This document shows, piece by piece, positions 29,100 to 37,674 of a stretch of 61,028 nucleotides of DNA. Location: NCBI GenBank assembly GCA_029250945.1, contig JAQXEG010000001.1, positions 1 through 61,028 of the forward strand, written 5' to 3'. Origin of the DNA: Yoonia sp. GTDB lineage: Bacteria > Pseudomonadota > Alphaproteobacteria > Rhodobacterales > Rhodobacteraceae. The notes below the pieces were generated by a model, which was given only the letters and a program-made list of their open reading frames with translations, searched no databases and had not been told where the DNA came from. Position numbers and translations under genes: made by a program. The number at the start of each line of letters is the position of its first letter. Positions within the stretch are counted from its first letter, which is position 1.

Positions 29100-29140
29100 A
29101 TCTTGCACCCCTGCCCGTCGATGCGTAGATATGGCGGAGT

Positions 29141-29226
29141 GCCCCTGTGGTGGAATGGTAGACACTGGAGACTTAAAATCTCTTGGCCGTATGGCCGTGC
29201 CGGTTCGAGTCCGGCCGGGGGCACCA
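29141..29226 (+). tRNA. tRNA-Leu (anticodon TAA)
   Basis: This 86-nt class II tRNA has acceptor arm GCCCCTG/CGGGGGC, anticodon loop CTTAAAA with anticodon TAA, a long variable arm (TGGCCGTATGGCCG) and T-arm GCCGG-TTCGAGT-CCGGC. Discriminator A and CCA are encoded. It reads UUA/UUG codons. It borders a stretch of gene remnants, but no integrase or repeated tRNA 3' end is visible. Confidence 0.97.
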
Positions 29227-29371
29227 CCGAATTGCCTTTAGATACCCTTCGGTCCTAGCGGATAGAACACAGGTCGTTCTCGACGATGCAGTCCCAAGGC
29301 AATATCAGATCGGTAGCTGCATCTTTTTAAAGGTCATTGAAAAAAGCGATATTGCTTTGGGCTAGCGTAAG

Positions 29372-29500
29372 AAGGTCAAGTTGAACCTTTTCGTGACCTC
29401 CGGCGTGGCCGGAATGCCGATGATGAACGTGGTGCGTGCGGCACTGCCACTCTTTGCCGTCTTAATCCTTGTGACCTATGTGCCGTGGATTTCGCCGTTC
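29372..29500 (+). pseudogene. Remnant of a TRAP-transporter large permease (DctM) C-terminus
   Basis: The frame encodes NLFVTSGVAGMPMMNVVRAA, then a hydrophobic LPLFAVLILVTYVPWISPF. This resembles the last loop and final helix of TRAP DctM subunits. Nothing else of the permease is present; beyond about 29500 the frame runs into unrelated sequence. Confidence 0.5.
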
Positions 29501-29508
29501 AAACGTGG

Positions 29509-29655
29509 TCAATTGTTTAAAGTCGTTGCGTTCGCGTCATATGCCTCGCGTGCGGCATCAATCGTGGCCAGATGGTCCAACGCCCGATATCCCAATGCGC
29601 TGACCGGTTCTCGAAACGACTGCCCCATCTCAGTCAGGTTGTACTCAACCTTTGG
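29509..29655 (-). pseudogene. Remnant of an HxlR-family regulator C-terminus
   Basis: On the minus strand, KVEYNLTEMGQSFREPVSAL followed by AREAYDANA matches the second half of HxlR winged-helix regulators (VEYxLTxxGxSL). The DNA-binding start is missing; the upstream part of this frame (from 29787) is not family-like. It is a truncated leftover next to the TRAP remnant. Confidence 0.55.
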
Positions 29656-29743
29656 TGGTCTTGGACAATGCATGGAAGGCGGCGCAAAACGTGATCTGGT
29701 ATAGTATCCGTAGGATGACCTACCGAACAAAGGGGCGGCCACA

Positions 29744-29917
29744 ATGACAAAGAAAAAGCGGATGACGTTGGAAGAGCTAAAGCGCATCGCATCATGAGGC
29801 TATATTCAACTCCGACGGCCGAGCTTGTATGGTGGGCCGGATGAGGAGTTTCGGCGCCGCGAAACGGCAGACGGCAATGATGCCGATACACCACCCGCAA
29901 AGAAATCTGACGACTAA
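29744..29917 (+). pseudogene. Small basic/acidic ORF with an in-frame TGA
   Basis: Starting from an ATG with AAAGGGG 8 nt upstream, the frame reads MTKKKRMTLEELKRIAS, then TGA (29795-29797), then GYIQLRRPSLYGGPDEEFRR and a hydrophilic end (PPAKKSDD) stopping at 29917. The composition is protein-like on both sides of the TGA, so this looks like a 57-codon gene with one nonsense change. No family is recognised. Its stop overlaps that of the convergent LacI gene. Confidence 0.45.
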
Positions 29918-30915
29918 GAGGGGAGCGGGCGCAAGGTTCCGCGTTCGACCACGTGACACGCGAACAGCCGTGCCTCTGGCGTGCGCTGCGTGTCGGTCAG
30001 CATGTTTTCCACCAGCTCAACCGACGAGGCGACAATTTGTTTGAGCGGGTTACTGATCGTGGTCAGGTTGATGTTTTCCCAGCCCGCCATTTCCATATCG
30101 TTCAGCCCAAGCAAGCCGATGTCGTCTGGCACACGCAACCCGGCGGATTGAATCGCGGATAACGCGCCGATGGACAAAACATCGTCACCGCAAAAATACG
30201 CTTCGGCTGGGCGATCTTGCAGCAGGTTTTGCATTTGCGTGCGGCCAGCATCAAATGAATAAGCCGTCGCAAAGCTGCTGGTAAGGGTGATGCCGGGGTT
30301 TTTGCCGATCTCGTCCGTGAACCCCTTGTGGCGGTCCTGCGTTGAGGTGGCGGATGCCGGCCCACCCATGAACCCCAATGCCGTGTAGCTGCGTGCAATC
30401 AGGGTGCGGGCGGCGATGCGTCCGGCCTCGATGTTGTCGATGCCCAGCACGTTGACCTTGGGGCTGGCGACATGACGGCCAAAGGAATGCACCACAGGCA
30501 CACCGGCATCACGGAACCCTTCCGCAAAGCTTTCGGGCAGGGTGGAGGACGCGACAATCACCGCGTCGACCGAATAGGCGCGCAACATACGCACCGAATT
30601 TTCGGGGTCCACCTCATCTGACAGATTCACCAGCAGGGGGCGCAATCCGCGTTCCTGCAACCCTTTGGTAAATTGATCAAAGACCTGCAAAAAGATTGGG
30701 TTGTGAAAGTTGTTGGACACAAGCCCGATCAGCTTTGTTCGCCCTGTGGTCAGCGAAGAGGCCAACACATTTGGGCTGTAGCCCAATTCCTTGGCGGCCT
30801 TTTCGATTTTGCGGCGGGTGTTTTTGGCCACCGATGCGCCACCGGTATAGGCGCGCGACACAGCAGAGCGGGAAACGCCCGCCCGTTCAGCCACATCCTT
30901 CAGTGTTACCGCCAC
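29914..30915 (-). CDS. LacI-family regulator of the adjacent sugar ABC transporter
   Basis: This 333-residue repressor has an N-terminal LacI HTH and hinge (TLKDVAERAGVSRSAVSRAY, then NVLASSLTTGRT) and a periplasmic-binding-protein-like effector domain. It lies 75 nt downstream of the ABC ATPase gene on the same strand and is probably cotranscribed. A perfect LacI-type palindrome with a central CCGG lies upstream of the operon at 34252, and this protein is its likely reader. The effector sugar is unknown. Confidence 0.88.
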   Translation of the reverse strand: MAVTLKDVAERAGVSRSAVSRAYTGGASVAKNTRRKIEKAAKELGYSPNVLASSLTTGRTKLIGLVSNNFHNPIFLQVFDQFTKGLQERGLRPLLVNLSDEVDPENSVRMLRAYSVDAVIVASSTLPESFAEGFRDAGVPVVHSFGRHVASPKVNVLGIDNIEAGRIAARTLIARSYTALGFMGGPASATSTQDRHKGFTDEIGKNPGITLTSSFATAYSFDAGRTQMQNLLQDRPAEAYFCGDDVLSIGALSAIQSAGLRVPDDIGLLGLNDMEMAGWENINLTTISNPLKQIVASSVELVENMLTDTQRTPEARLFACHVVERGTLRPLPS

Positions 30916-30990
30916 TCACCCAGTCCTTATCTTACCGTTTTGCCGTGTCTTGCATTCCTGATTGCAAAATTCGAGTCTGAATTTACCGCC

Positions 30991-31764
30991 TTACGCGGCG
31001 CCTTCAAACTGCGCGCCCGTTTTTGCACCTGTGATGTAGGATACAACGTCTTCGCCGTTGGTTTCCTCGGTGCGCAAATCGGCCACCATACGGCCACGGC
31101 GGAACACGATGATCCGGTCCACAAGGTCCATGACCTGACGCATGTTGTGGCTGACCAGGATCAGCGGATCGCCATCAGCCTTGAGGGTGCGGATGATGTT
31201 TTCCACCTGCGCGGTTTCCTGCACACCCAATGCCGCTGTCGGCTCGTCCATAATAGTCAGCTTGGATTTGAACGTCGCGGCGCGGGCGATGGCCACACAT
31301 TGACGCTGACCACCGGACATGCGTTCAATCGTGTTGCGGATATTGGGGATTTTCACGCCTGTTTTATTCAGCCCCTCAATCGTCTCTTCGCGCATGGCCT
31401 TATAGTCGAGCAACCGGAACGGGCCGAGCCAGTTGAATTTGGTGATCTCACGCCCCAGAAACAGGTTGTCGGGCACGTCCAAATGGTCGGCAAGGGCGAG
31501 CGTTTGGAACACCGCCTCAATACCGGCCTCGCGTGCCTCTAACGGACCCGAGAAATTCACCTCCTGGCCGTCGAACATCACGGTGCCACGGGTGCGTTGT
31601 TCAACACCTGTAATCTGACGCACGAACGTGGATTTCCCCGCGCCGTTGTCGCCCATGATGGCGATATGCTCGCCCTTGCGCATTTCGAAATTGGCACCCT
31701 CAAGCGCTTGCACGCCGCCATAGTGTTTGGTGAGGTCTATTGTCTTTAGAACAATATCATTCAT
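30991..31764 (-). CDS. Sugar ABC transporter ATPase
   Basis: This single-domain 257-residue ATPase resembles FrcA/MglA-type sugar importers but has only one nucleotide-binding domain. Motifs are Walker A GDNGAGKST, signature MSGGQRQC, Walker B LTIMDEPTAALG and H-loop LVSHNM. It energises the permease encoded 11 nt upstream. The one-domain form is usual for the fructose/inositol-type systems of alphaproteobacteria. Confidence 0.92.
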   Translation of the reverse strand: MNDIVLKTIDLTKHYGGVQALEGANFEMRKGEHIAIMGDNGAGKSTFVRQITGVEQRTRGTVMFDGQEVNFSGPLEAREAGIEAVFQTLALADHLDVPDNLFLGREITKFNWLGPFRLLDYKAMREETIEGLNKTGVKIPNIRNTIERMSGGQRQCVAIARAATFKSKLTIMDEPTAALGVQETAQVENIIRTLKADGDPLILVSHNMRQVMDLVDRIIVFRRGRMVADLRTEETNGEDVVSYITGAKTGAQFEGAA

Positions 31765-31775
31765 GTCAGTTGCTC

Positions 31776-32849
31776 CTACGCCCGGTTTCGCTGGCGGTAT
31801 TGGTCAAAGAGAATGGCCGCGATGATGATGCTGCCCATCGCCATCAGCTGATACGATCCGTCCAGCTTGATGTAGGTAAAGCCAGACCGGATCACGCCCA
31901 GCACCATGGCGCCCAGCACCGTGCCGATGATCGACCCGCGTCCGCCTTGCAAACTGATGCCGCCGATGACGGCCATGGCGATTGCGAACAATTCATAGAA
32001 TTCACCCATGCCTGCTTGCGCGGTTTCGCTTTTGGCCGCAAGGATGACACCCGCGAAGGCAGCTAGCATGGATGCGATAACATAAACGGTCACCTTGTGG
32101 CGGTTCACGTTGATGCCGGACATCCGCGCGGCTTCCTCATTAGAGCCGATCGCATAGGTGTGTTTGCCGTAAACAGTGTAGCGCATGATCAGATGGAACA
32201 CGACCGCAAGGGACAGGAACCAAACCACGGGCATCATGCCAGAGCCGATCCACTTGAAGCCCTCGGTCGGGAAGGAAATCGGGTTGCCGCCGGACCACCA
32301 CAGCGCGATGCCGCGGCAGATCAAGAACATGCCCAACGTTGCAATAAACGGCGGGATGCGCATATAGGCGATAAACGTGCCGTTGATCGCACCAATGAAC
32401 GCGCCAAAGGTCAGCCCGACAACGACCGGGATCAGCACGGGCAAATCCATTGCCCATGTGCCAAACAATGCCTTGGGGTTTGCAAAGCCGTTCACCAGCT
32501 CTGTCTGGCCAAAGCTCATGGCGATCATGGCTGTGGCGGCCACAAGGGGGCCGGAACTTAGGTCAATGCCCGCGGTAATAATCACCTGCGTCACGCCCAA
32601 CGCGATGATGCCGATGATCGCCACCTGTAGGATGATGATCTTCAGGCGTGCCTCGTTAAAGATGCTGTCAAAACGGTCCTTGGTGTCGAACAGAAAGCTC
32701 TGATCGTTCATGTAGGGCAGGACTTGCCCCAGAATTTCGAAAATCGCGATAATCACGAAAAGCGCGAAGAGGATGTTCAACTCGTTGGGCCAAGACCGCT
32801 TTGTCTTATCAAAGGTGAGCCCGCCGGTGCCGTGGCTGGTATCTGTCAT
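31776..32849 (-). CDS. Sugar ABC transporter permease (BPD_transp_2 family)
   Basis: This integral membrane protein of 357 residues has eight to ten hydrophobic helices. Family hallmarks are ITAGIDLSSGPLVAATAMIA and GGISLQGGRGSIIGTVLGA. It belongs to the RbsC/FrcC/IatP group importing pentoses, fructose or inositol. The start at 32849 (MTDTSH) or 32858 is possible. It lies between the binding protein and the ATPase genes and is separated from the former by a hairpin. Confidence 0.92.
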   Translation of the reverse strand: MTDTSHGTGGLTFDKTKRSWPNELNILFALFVIIAIFEILGQVLPYMNDQSFLFDTKDRFDSIFNEARLKIIILQVAIIGIIALGVTQVIITAGIDLSSGPLVAATAMIAMSFGQTELVNGFANPKALFGTWAMDLPVLIPVVVGLTFGAFIGAINGTFIAYMRIPPFIATLGMFLICRGIALWWSGGNPISFPTEGFKWIGSGMMPVVWFLSLAVVFHLIMRYTVYGKHTYAIGSNEEAARMSGINVNRHKVTVYVIASMLAAFAGVILAAKSETAQAGMGEFYELFAIAMAVIGGISLQGGRGSIIGTVLGAMVLGVIRSGFTYIKLDGSYQLMAMGSIIIAAILFDQYRQRNRA

Positions 32850-32885
32850 TGGTGCCATTCCCTATCTAGCGCCGTGAATATGAAA

Positions 32886-32907
32886 GGGCGGCACAATTGC
32901 GCCGCCC
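32886..32907 (-). terminator. Intercistronic hairpin after the sugar-binding-protein gene
   Basis: GGGCGGC and GCCGCCC pair around an 8-nt loop; on the coding strand TTTCAT follows. It lies between the binding-protein stop and the permease start and probably acts as a partial terminator or mRNA stabiliser that raises binding-protein levels. Confidence 0.7.
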
Positions 32908-32925
32908 CCAATCGTGTCGTTTGAC

Positions 32926-33864
32926 TTAGTTCTTGTCGAGGAAGTCACCCATGTTCGCAGGTGTAACCAGCTTGAACGGGATATAGACCTTTTGGTCGAC
33001 ATCTTCGCCGTTGATCAAACGGATCGCCGCGTCGATGGAACCGGTGCCCTGACCAACAGAGTCTTGGAACACTGTGACGTCATAGTCGCCAGCCGCCATG
33101 GACAGCAGCGCGTCTTGTGATGCGTCAACACCACCAACCTGCACGTCAGCCATATCCATGCCCGCAGCCTTCATCGCCTGAATGGCGCCGATGGCCATTT
33201 CGTCGTTGTTGGCCAGAACAAAATCAAACGGCTCGCCGGAAGACATCCAGTTTGTCATCAAATCCTGGGCCTCATCGCGGGACCAGTTTGCTGTCTGCTC
33301 ATCGATGATGGTCATGAAGTTACACATGTCCATGCCGATTACGTCATACACGTCCTTGGAACGCTGAACCGCAGCTTGGTTGGACAGCTGACCGTTCATC
33401 AAGTAGCCAGTCGCGCCACCGGCTTTGCCGTCTGCACGCAGGTTCTTACAGATTTCAAACGCGGACAATGTGCCGGATTCGATTTCGTTGGATGCAACAA
33501 ATGCCTGTGTCGCTGGCAGTTCGTTCACGTTGTCAGGCTCACGGTTAACGAACACCAATGGTGTGTCGCCCGCAGCGGCAGTGATCGCAGCACCAGCAGA
33601 TGTATCAACGATGTTCACGATGATCGCATCAACGCCGGACGCAACAAAGTTCTTCACTTGGTCAATCTGCTTGGCCAGATCGTCAGTCGCATCTTCCTGC
33701 TGGTAGTTCAGGCCATCGATTGTCGCTGCATATTCAACCATGCCGTTGCGCAGAACTGTCAGCCAGTTGTCATCAAAACGCGAGAATGTCGCGCCGATGT
33801 CTTGTGCAGCTGCAGATGTGCCCATCAGGGCTACAAGGCTTGCTGTCATCATAGTCTTTTTCAT
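32926..33864 (-). CDS. Periplasmic sugar-binding protein (inositol/rhizopine-type)
   Basis: This 312-residue protein has a signal peptide (MKKTMMTASLVALMGTSAAA, cleaved before QD) and a Peripla_BP_4 fold (IIVNIVDTSAGAAITAAAGD, VFVNREP, VLANNDEMAIGAIQAMKAAG). Segments such as FDDNWLTVLRNGM and VASNEIESGTL look closest to the IbpA/MocB-like myo-inositol or rhizopine-binding group, by memory of those sequences. Ribose or other sugars cannot be excluded. The GGAGG ribosome site fixes the start at 33864. It is the first gene of the operon. Confidence 0.9.
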   Translation of the reverse strand: MKKTMMTASLVALMGTSAAAQDIGATFSRFDDNWLTVLRNGMVEYAATIDGLNYQQEDATDDLAKQIDQVKNFVASGVDAIIVNIVDTSAGAAITAAAGDTPLVFVNREPDNVNELPATQAFVASNEIESGTLSAFEICKNLRADGKAGGATGYLMNGQLSNQAAVQRSKDVYDVIGMDMCNFMTIIDEQTANWSRDEAQDLMTNWMSSGEPFDFVLANNDEMAIGAIQAMKAAGMDMADVQVGGVDASQDALLSMAAGDYDVTVFQDSVGQGTGSIDAAIRLINGEDVDQKVYIPFKLVTPANMGDFLDKN

Positions 33865-34418
33865 TTTATTTCCTCCCAGAAAGCGTGCCCGGCGCACGCA
33901 TGTGTTGAAAACCGGGTGCCCACATTGGGGCAATTATTTCACCTTAGACCGTCATGCCGCATGCGCCATGAACGTGTTTTCGATGAAGCGAATAGGTCGC
34001 GAAGGTGGCACCTTGGGACCAATGTCTGCGTGAACTTCGGGCGCAATTGCCTGCCGAGACAACGAACCGCAAAGGCCGCCGCGCAGACCGTCGTAATTTG
34101 GGTTGCGGTGACGGGTTGTGTGCCAGCCATTTCAGCAGTCTGGCCGTAGCCAAGCCGTGCAGTCGTCTTGTGATAATGCGCGAAATTCAACATGACACAA
34201 CCGCGCCTCCCTCAAACGCGATAAAACGAGATTAGCGAGATTGGAATTTATTGCAACCGGTTGCATCAAGAAGTTGAAAATACTGCCTTTTGGAATTTTT
34301 TATTATTTAATATCAATGCTATGGGTCGCATTTTTGGGTGCAACCACTACTGTAACAACTGGCGCAGGACACCAGAAGGCGGCGTCAGAGCCGCGGTGAA
34401 CCGCGACTCACTGCCGTG
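33865..34418. other. Long intergenic region upstream of the sugar ABC operon
   Basis: These 554 bp hold no convincing gene. The half near the binding-protein gene is GC-rich with only shadow frames. The half at about 34200-34350 is AT-rich and contains a LacI-type operator. On the minus strand, TTCAAC and TGCAAT, 17 nt apart, overlap this operator as a possible promoter, which would give a leader of nearly 390 nt. Near 34390-34410 a small GC hairpin may end the methyltransferase transcript. Confidence 0.5.
34252..34265. promoter_or_regulatory. LacI-family operator
   Basis: TGCAACCGGTTGCA is a perfect 14-bp palindrome with the central CG step typical of LacI-family sites. A half-site (TGCAACCA) lies at about 34339. 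It is the probable operator for the sugar ABC operon, read by the LacI protein encoded at its end. Confidence 0.75.
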
Positions 34419-35561
34419 TTAAGCGACCGCGATCTTTTTCTTTGGATCGTAGAACGGGCGCGCAACCACTTTCGCCTGCACCGGACCGTGATCCGTCAAA
34501 ACTTCGACGGTTTGGCCAAGATCGCCAAAGCCAGAATCAACCATCGCCAGTGCAATATTTTGCTCTAACCGAGGGGAGTAAACAGCTGACGTGACCTTAC
34601 CGATAGGCGCACCGTTCATATTGATCGGCCAGAACGTTGTGTTTGGTCCCATCAGGGGGGCGCTATCGATCACAAGGCCGATTTGCTTGCGCTTGGGTCC
34701 CTCGGCATGGATGCGGGTCAAAGCGGCCTTGCCAATGAACGGCGCGGCCATGTCGAGGTTCACCAAACGGTCAAATCCCAACTCATACGGGTTGGTCGTG
34801 ATGTCGGCATCAGCGTGATACGACAGCATCCCGCCCTCGATCCGCCTGATAGACGATGTGTGTCCGGGTTTCAGGCCAAACAGCCGACCTGCCGCCATGA
34901 TCCGTTCCCAAAGCGCATTGCCGAACGCGCCGTCCCGCAAATAGATTTCATAGCCCAATTCGCTGGACCACCCGGTGCGGGACACGATCAATGGGATGCC
35001 ATCCAATTCCACTTCGCGCAGCCAGTAGTATTTGAGGTCCATGATCGTGTCGCCAAACAGGGCCTTCATAATCTCTCCTGATTTTGGCCCCTGTAGCTGG
35101 AGCGGCGACACATCGGGTTCACATATGTGAACATCCATGTCGGCATGGACCGCGACGCCTTGCGCCCACAGCAGGATGTCACTGTCAGCCAGAGAAATCC
35201 AAAAATGGTTCTCGGCCAGTCGCAGCAGGATCGGATCGTTCAGAATACCGCCATCCGCGTTTGTGATCAGGATGTATTTACACTGCCCGACAGCCATTTT
35301 GGACAGATCGCGCGGCGTCAGCATTTGCACAAATGCGGCGGCATCAGGTCCGGTAATTTCCACCTGCCGTTCAACGGCGACGTCACACAAGATGGCGTCA
35401 TTCACAAGGTTCCAGAAATTCTGTTCAGGATCGCCAAAATTGCGGGGGATATACATGTGATTATAGACAGAAAAATCCTTGGCACCCCAGCGCACTGTGG
35501 CGTCGAAATACGGGGATTTGCGGATTTGCGTGCCAAAGCCAAAATCGGATGTCTGTGTCAT
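34419..35561 (-). CDS. DmdA-like tetrahydrofolate-dependent methyltransferase (GcvT fold)
   Basis: This 380-residue GcvT/DmdA-family protein has the N-terminal folate-binding GCV_T domain (CDVAVERQVEITGPDAAAFV, LTPRDLSKM, GGILNDPILLRL, SPLQLQGPKSGEIM) and the C-terminal barrel (GKVTSAVYSPRLEQNIALAM). Overall layout and length match DMSP demethylase and related roseobacter and SAR11 demethylases. It could demethylate DMSP, glycine-betaine-like or methoxy compounds. Start 35561 (MTQTSDFG) has AAGAAAGG upstream. It is divergent from a PcaC-like gene. It is not clear that it is true DmdA. Confidence 0.78.
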   Translation of the reverse strand: MTQTSDFGFGTQIRKSPYFDATVRWGAKDFSVYNHMYIPRNFGDPEQNFWNLVNDAILCDVAVERQVEITGPDAAAFVQMLTPRDLSKMAVGQCKYILITNADGGILNDPILLRLAENHFWISLADSDILLWAQGVAVHADMDVHICEPDVSPLQLQGPKSGEIMKALFGDTIMDLKYYWLREVELDGIPLIVSRTGWSSELGYEIYLRDGAFGNALWERIMAAGRLFGLKPGHTSSIRRIEGGMLSYHADADITTNPYELGFDRLVNLDMAAPFIGKAALTRIHAEGPKRKQIGLVIDSAPLMGPNTTFWPINMNGAPIGKVTSAVYSPRLEQNIALAMVDSGFGDLGQTVEVLTDHGPVQAKVVARPFYDPKKKIAVA

Positions 35562-35728
35562 GCTGTGCGCCTTTCTTGTAAAACCTGGTGGACGGTAGCC
35601 CGAATACAACGTGCGAAAGCCCCAGTTACCGACATCTTGAGGCTGCGGCACGCCAGCGTAGACAAAAAAGACGGGCAGGGGATGGCGAAACGCGCTATAT
35701 CGCTGCCGACGTAAATCAGCAGAAAGAC

Positions 35729-36121
35729 ATGAACATGAGCGCATTTGACGAGGATCTGTTTCTAAAAGGGTTGGAGCAACGCAAGGCGACATTGGGCGCG
35801 GCCTATGTGGAAAAGAACTTGGCTGCTGCCGATGATTTCACCCGCCCGTTCCAAGAGGCGATGACCGCATGGTGCTGGGGCTTTGGCTGGGGCGATGATG
35901 TGATCGACGCCAAAACGCGGTCCATGATGAACCTGTCGATGATCGGTGCTTTGGGCAAAATGTCGGAATGGGAATTGCACTGCCGCGGGGCAATCAACAA
36001 TGGCGTCACCCAAGATGAAATCCGCGCCATCATCCACGTCATTGCGATCTACTGCGGTGTGCCGCAAGCGTTGGAATGTTTCCGCGCCGCCCGTAAGGTT
36101 TTGGAAGACAGTCCGCAATAG
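35729..36121 (+). CDS. PcaC-like carboxymuconolactone decarboxylase family protein
   Basis: This 130-residue all-helical CMD protein aligns along its length with 4-carboxymuconolactone decarboxylase: EAMTAWCWGFGWG, DAKTRSMMNLSMIGALGKM, ELHCRGAINNGVTQDEIRAI and IYCGVPQALECFRAA. There is no AhpD CxxC motif, so decarboxylase or lactone chemistry is likelier than peroxidase. A second ATG at 35735 is possible. It is divergent from the DmdA-like gene and convergent with tctA. The other protocatechuate genes are absent, so a different substrate is possible. Confidence 0.8.
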   Translation: MNMSAFDEDLFLKGLEQRKATLGAAYVEKNLAAADDFTRPFQEAMTAWCWGFGWGDDVIDAKTRSMMNLSMIGALGKMSEWELHCRGAINNGVTQDEIRAIIHVIAIYCGVPQALECFRAARKVLEDSPQ

Positions 36122-36148
36122 GACAGGCGGGTTGGTGGCCCGCCTGTC
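36122..36148. terminator. Bidirectional hairpin between PcaC-like gene and tctA
   Basis: GACAGGCGGG and CCCGCCTGTC are perfect 10-bp complements around a 7-nt loop, starting one base after the PcaC-like stop. No T-tract follows. Confidence 0.7.
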
Positions 36149-36155
36149 GCCACGA

Positions 36156-37670
36156 TCAATCCCCGTCGGCGATCCCCGCCCGACGGGCCCGCGCGCGGTG
36201 CGCACGGTAGCTTGGCAGCACGATCAGGAACACCGCGATCGACAGCAGGCCCAGCGTCATGGGCCGTTCCCAGATAAACGAAATCCCGTCGTATAGCTGC
36301 ATGGAACGGGCAAAGTTATCCTCCAGCATACCACCCAGAATGAAGCCGATCAGGAGCGGGGCTAACGGGTAATCAGCGAATTTCAACGCAGTCGCACAGA
36401 TGCCAAAGCCCACAAGGATCAGTAGCTCGGTCGCGTTGTTCTGCCCGATATAGGCGCCCATCAGTGTAAAGAACATGATGAACGGGATCAGGTAATTGCG
36501 CGGCACCGACAGAATCTTGGCGATGTATGGGATCAACGGCAGGTTCAGGATCAAAAGCACCAGATTGCCGATATACATCGAAATGATCACCGACCAGAAA
36601 ATCTGGGGCTCGTCGATCATCAGGCGCGGACCCGGGCTCACGTTCAAGGCAATGAGCGCACCCAGCAAAATCGCCGTGGTGCCAGAGCCGGGGATGCCCA
36701 GCGTCAGCAGCGGCACAAATGATCCGGTGCAGGCCGCGTTATTGGCCGTCTCGGGGGCGGCGAGCCCCTTGATTGACCCTTTGCCGAACTGGTCCTGTTC
36801 ATCCTTCGTCGCGATATTGCGTTCAACGGCATAGCCCAGAAAACTGGCGATTGTGGCGCCCGCACCCGGAAGGACACCGATAAAGAACCCTTGGATTGAC
36901 TGGCGGCCAATGACGGGGGCAATTGCGCGGGCCTCTTGCCGCGTGATCCGCAAATCCTTGATCTCCCCGTCCGAATTGGCCGACGTGCTGGGCGGGCGTA
37001 GCACAAGGAACAGCGCCTCAGGCAAGGCGAACATCGCCATGGCAAGGGTGATGAACCCGAAACCGGTTTGTAGGTCCATGATCCCCATGGTGAAGCGTGG
37101 CAGGCTGAACAATGTGCCTTCGCCCACCGTCGCCATGATCAACCCTAGGGTTGTCATCATGAACGCCTTGGCCACTTGGCCGGTGCCCGCAAAGGCCGCG
37201 ATGGCCGACAGGCCGACAACCATCAGCGCGAAGTATTCCGCCGAATGGAACAGCAGGGCGACTGAGGACAGCATTGGCGCAAAGATCATCAGCAAGATGG
37301 CGCCAATGGTGCCGCCGCAAAAGCTGGCGATGGCTGCGATGGTCAGCGCCTTGCCCGCCTTGCCCTGTTTGGCCATCGGATAGCCGTCAAAGCTGGTGGC
37401 GACAGTGCCTGCAACACCTGGAGCGTTGAGCAGGATCGACGACGTGGATCCGCCAAAGATTGCGCCGTAATAGACGCCCGCGAGCAGGATCAAGGCCGCT
37501 GCCGGATCACCCAATGAAATGGCGACAGGGATCATGATCGCGATGATTGACATCGGACCAAGGCCGGGAAGCATCCCGATGAATGTGCCGATCAGACAGC
37601 CGCCAATCACCATGGCAAGCATCTGGACGGAAAGGGCCGTTTGCAGGCCGATAAGCAGTCCTTCGAGCAT
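36156..37670 (-). CDS. tctA: Tripartite tricarboxylate transporter large permease
   Basis: TctA is the 12-helix subunit of the TTT family, secondary importers of citrate and other carboxylates fed by a periplasmic binding protein. The 504-residue protein carries the family motif GMLPGLGPMSIIAIMIP near residue 30 and its internal-repeat counterpart GVLPGAGATIASFLGYAVE. Start 37670 (MLEGLLIG) follows a G-rich ribosome site. It lies 4 bp after tctB. Confidence 0.94.
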   Translation of the reverse strand: MLEGLLIGLQTALSVQMLAMVIGGCLIGTFIGMLPGLGPMSIIAIMIPVAISLGDPAAALILLAGVYYGAIFGGSTSSILLNAPGVAGTVATSFDGYPMAKQGKAGKALTIAAIASFCGGTIGAILLMIFAPMLSSVALLFHSAEYFALMVVGLSAIAAFAGTGQVAKAFMMTTLGLIMATVGEGTLFSLPRFTMGIMDLQTGFGFITLAMAMFALPEALFLVLRPPSTSANSDGEIKDLRITRQEARAIAPVIGRQSIQGFFIGVLPGAGATIASFLGYAVERNIATKDEQDQFGKGSIKGLAAPETANNAACTGSFVPLLTLGIPGSGTTAILLGALIALNVSPGPRLMIDEPQIFWSVIISMYIGNLVLLILNLPLIPYIAKILSVPRNYLIPFIMFFTLMGAYIGQNNATELLILVGFGICATALKFADYPLAPLLIGFILGGMLEDNFARSMQLYDGISFIWERPMTLGLLSIAVFLIVLPSYRAHRARARRAGIADGD

Positions 37671-37674
37671 CAGT

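Noticed and set aside
29141..29226. tRNA-Leu as the attachment site of a current genomic island
   Set aside because: No integrase nearby and no second copy of the tRNA 3' end (GGTTCGAGTCCGG) found in the window; only a past event is suggested.
30673..31542. 289-residue plus-strand frame across the LacI and ABC ATPase genes
   Set aside because: Runs antisense through two well-supported genes and their gap; Cys/His-rich composition and no domain.
33939..34193. 84-residue minus-strand frame upstream of the sugar-binding protein
   Set aside because: No ribosome site, no family and mixed low-complexity composition; treated as leader or noncoding DNA.
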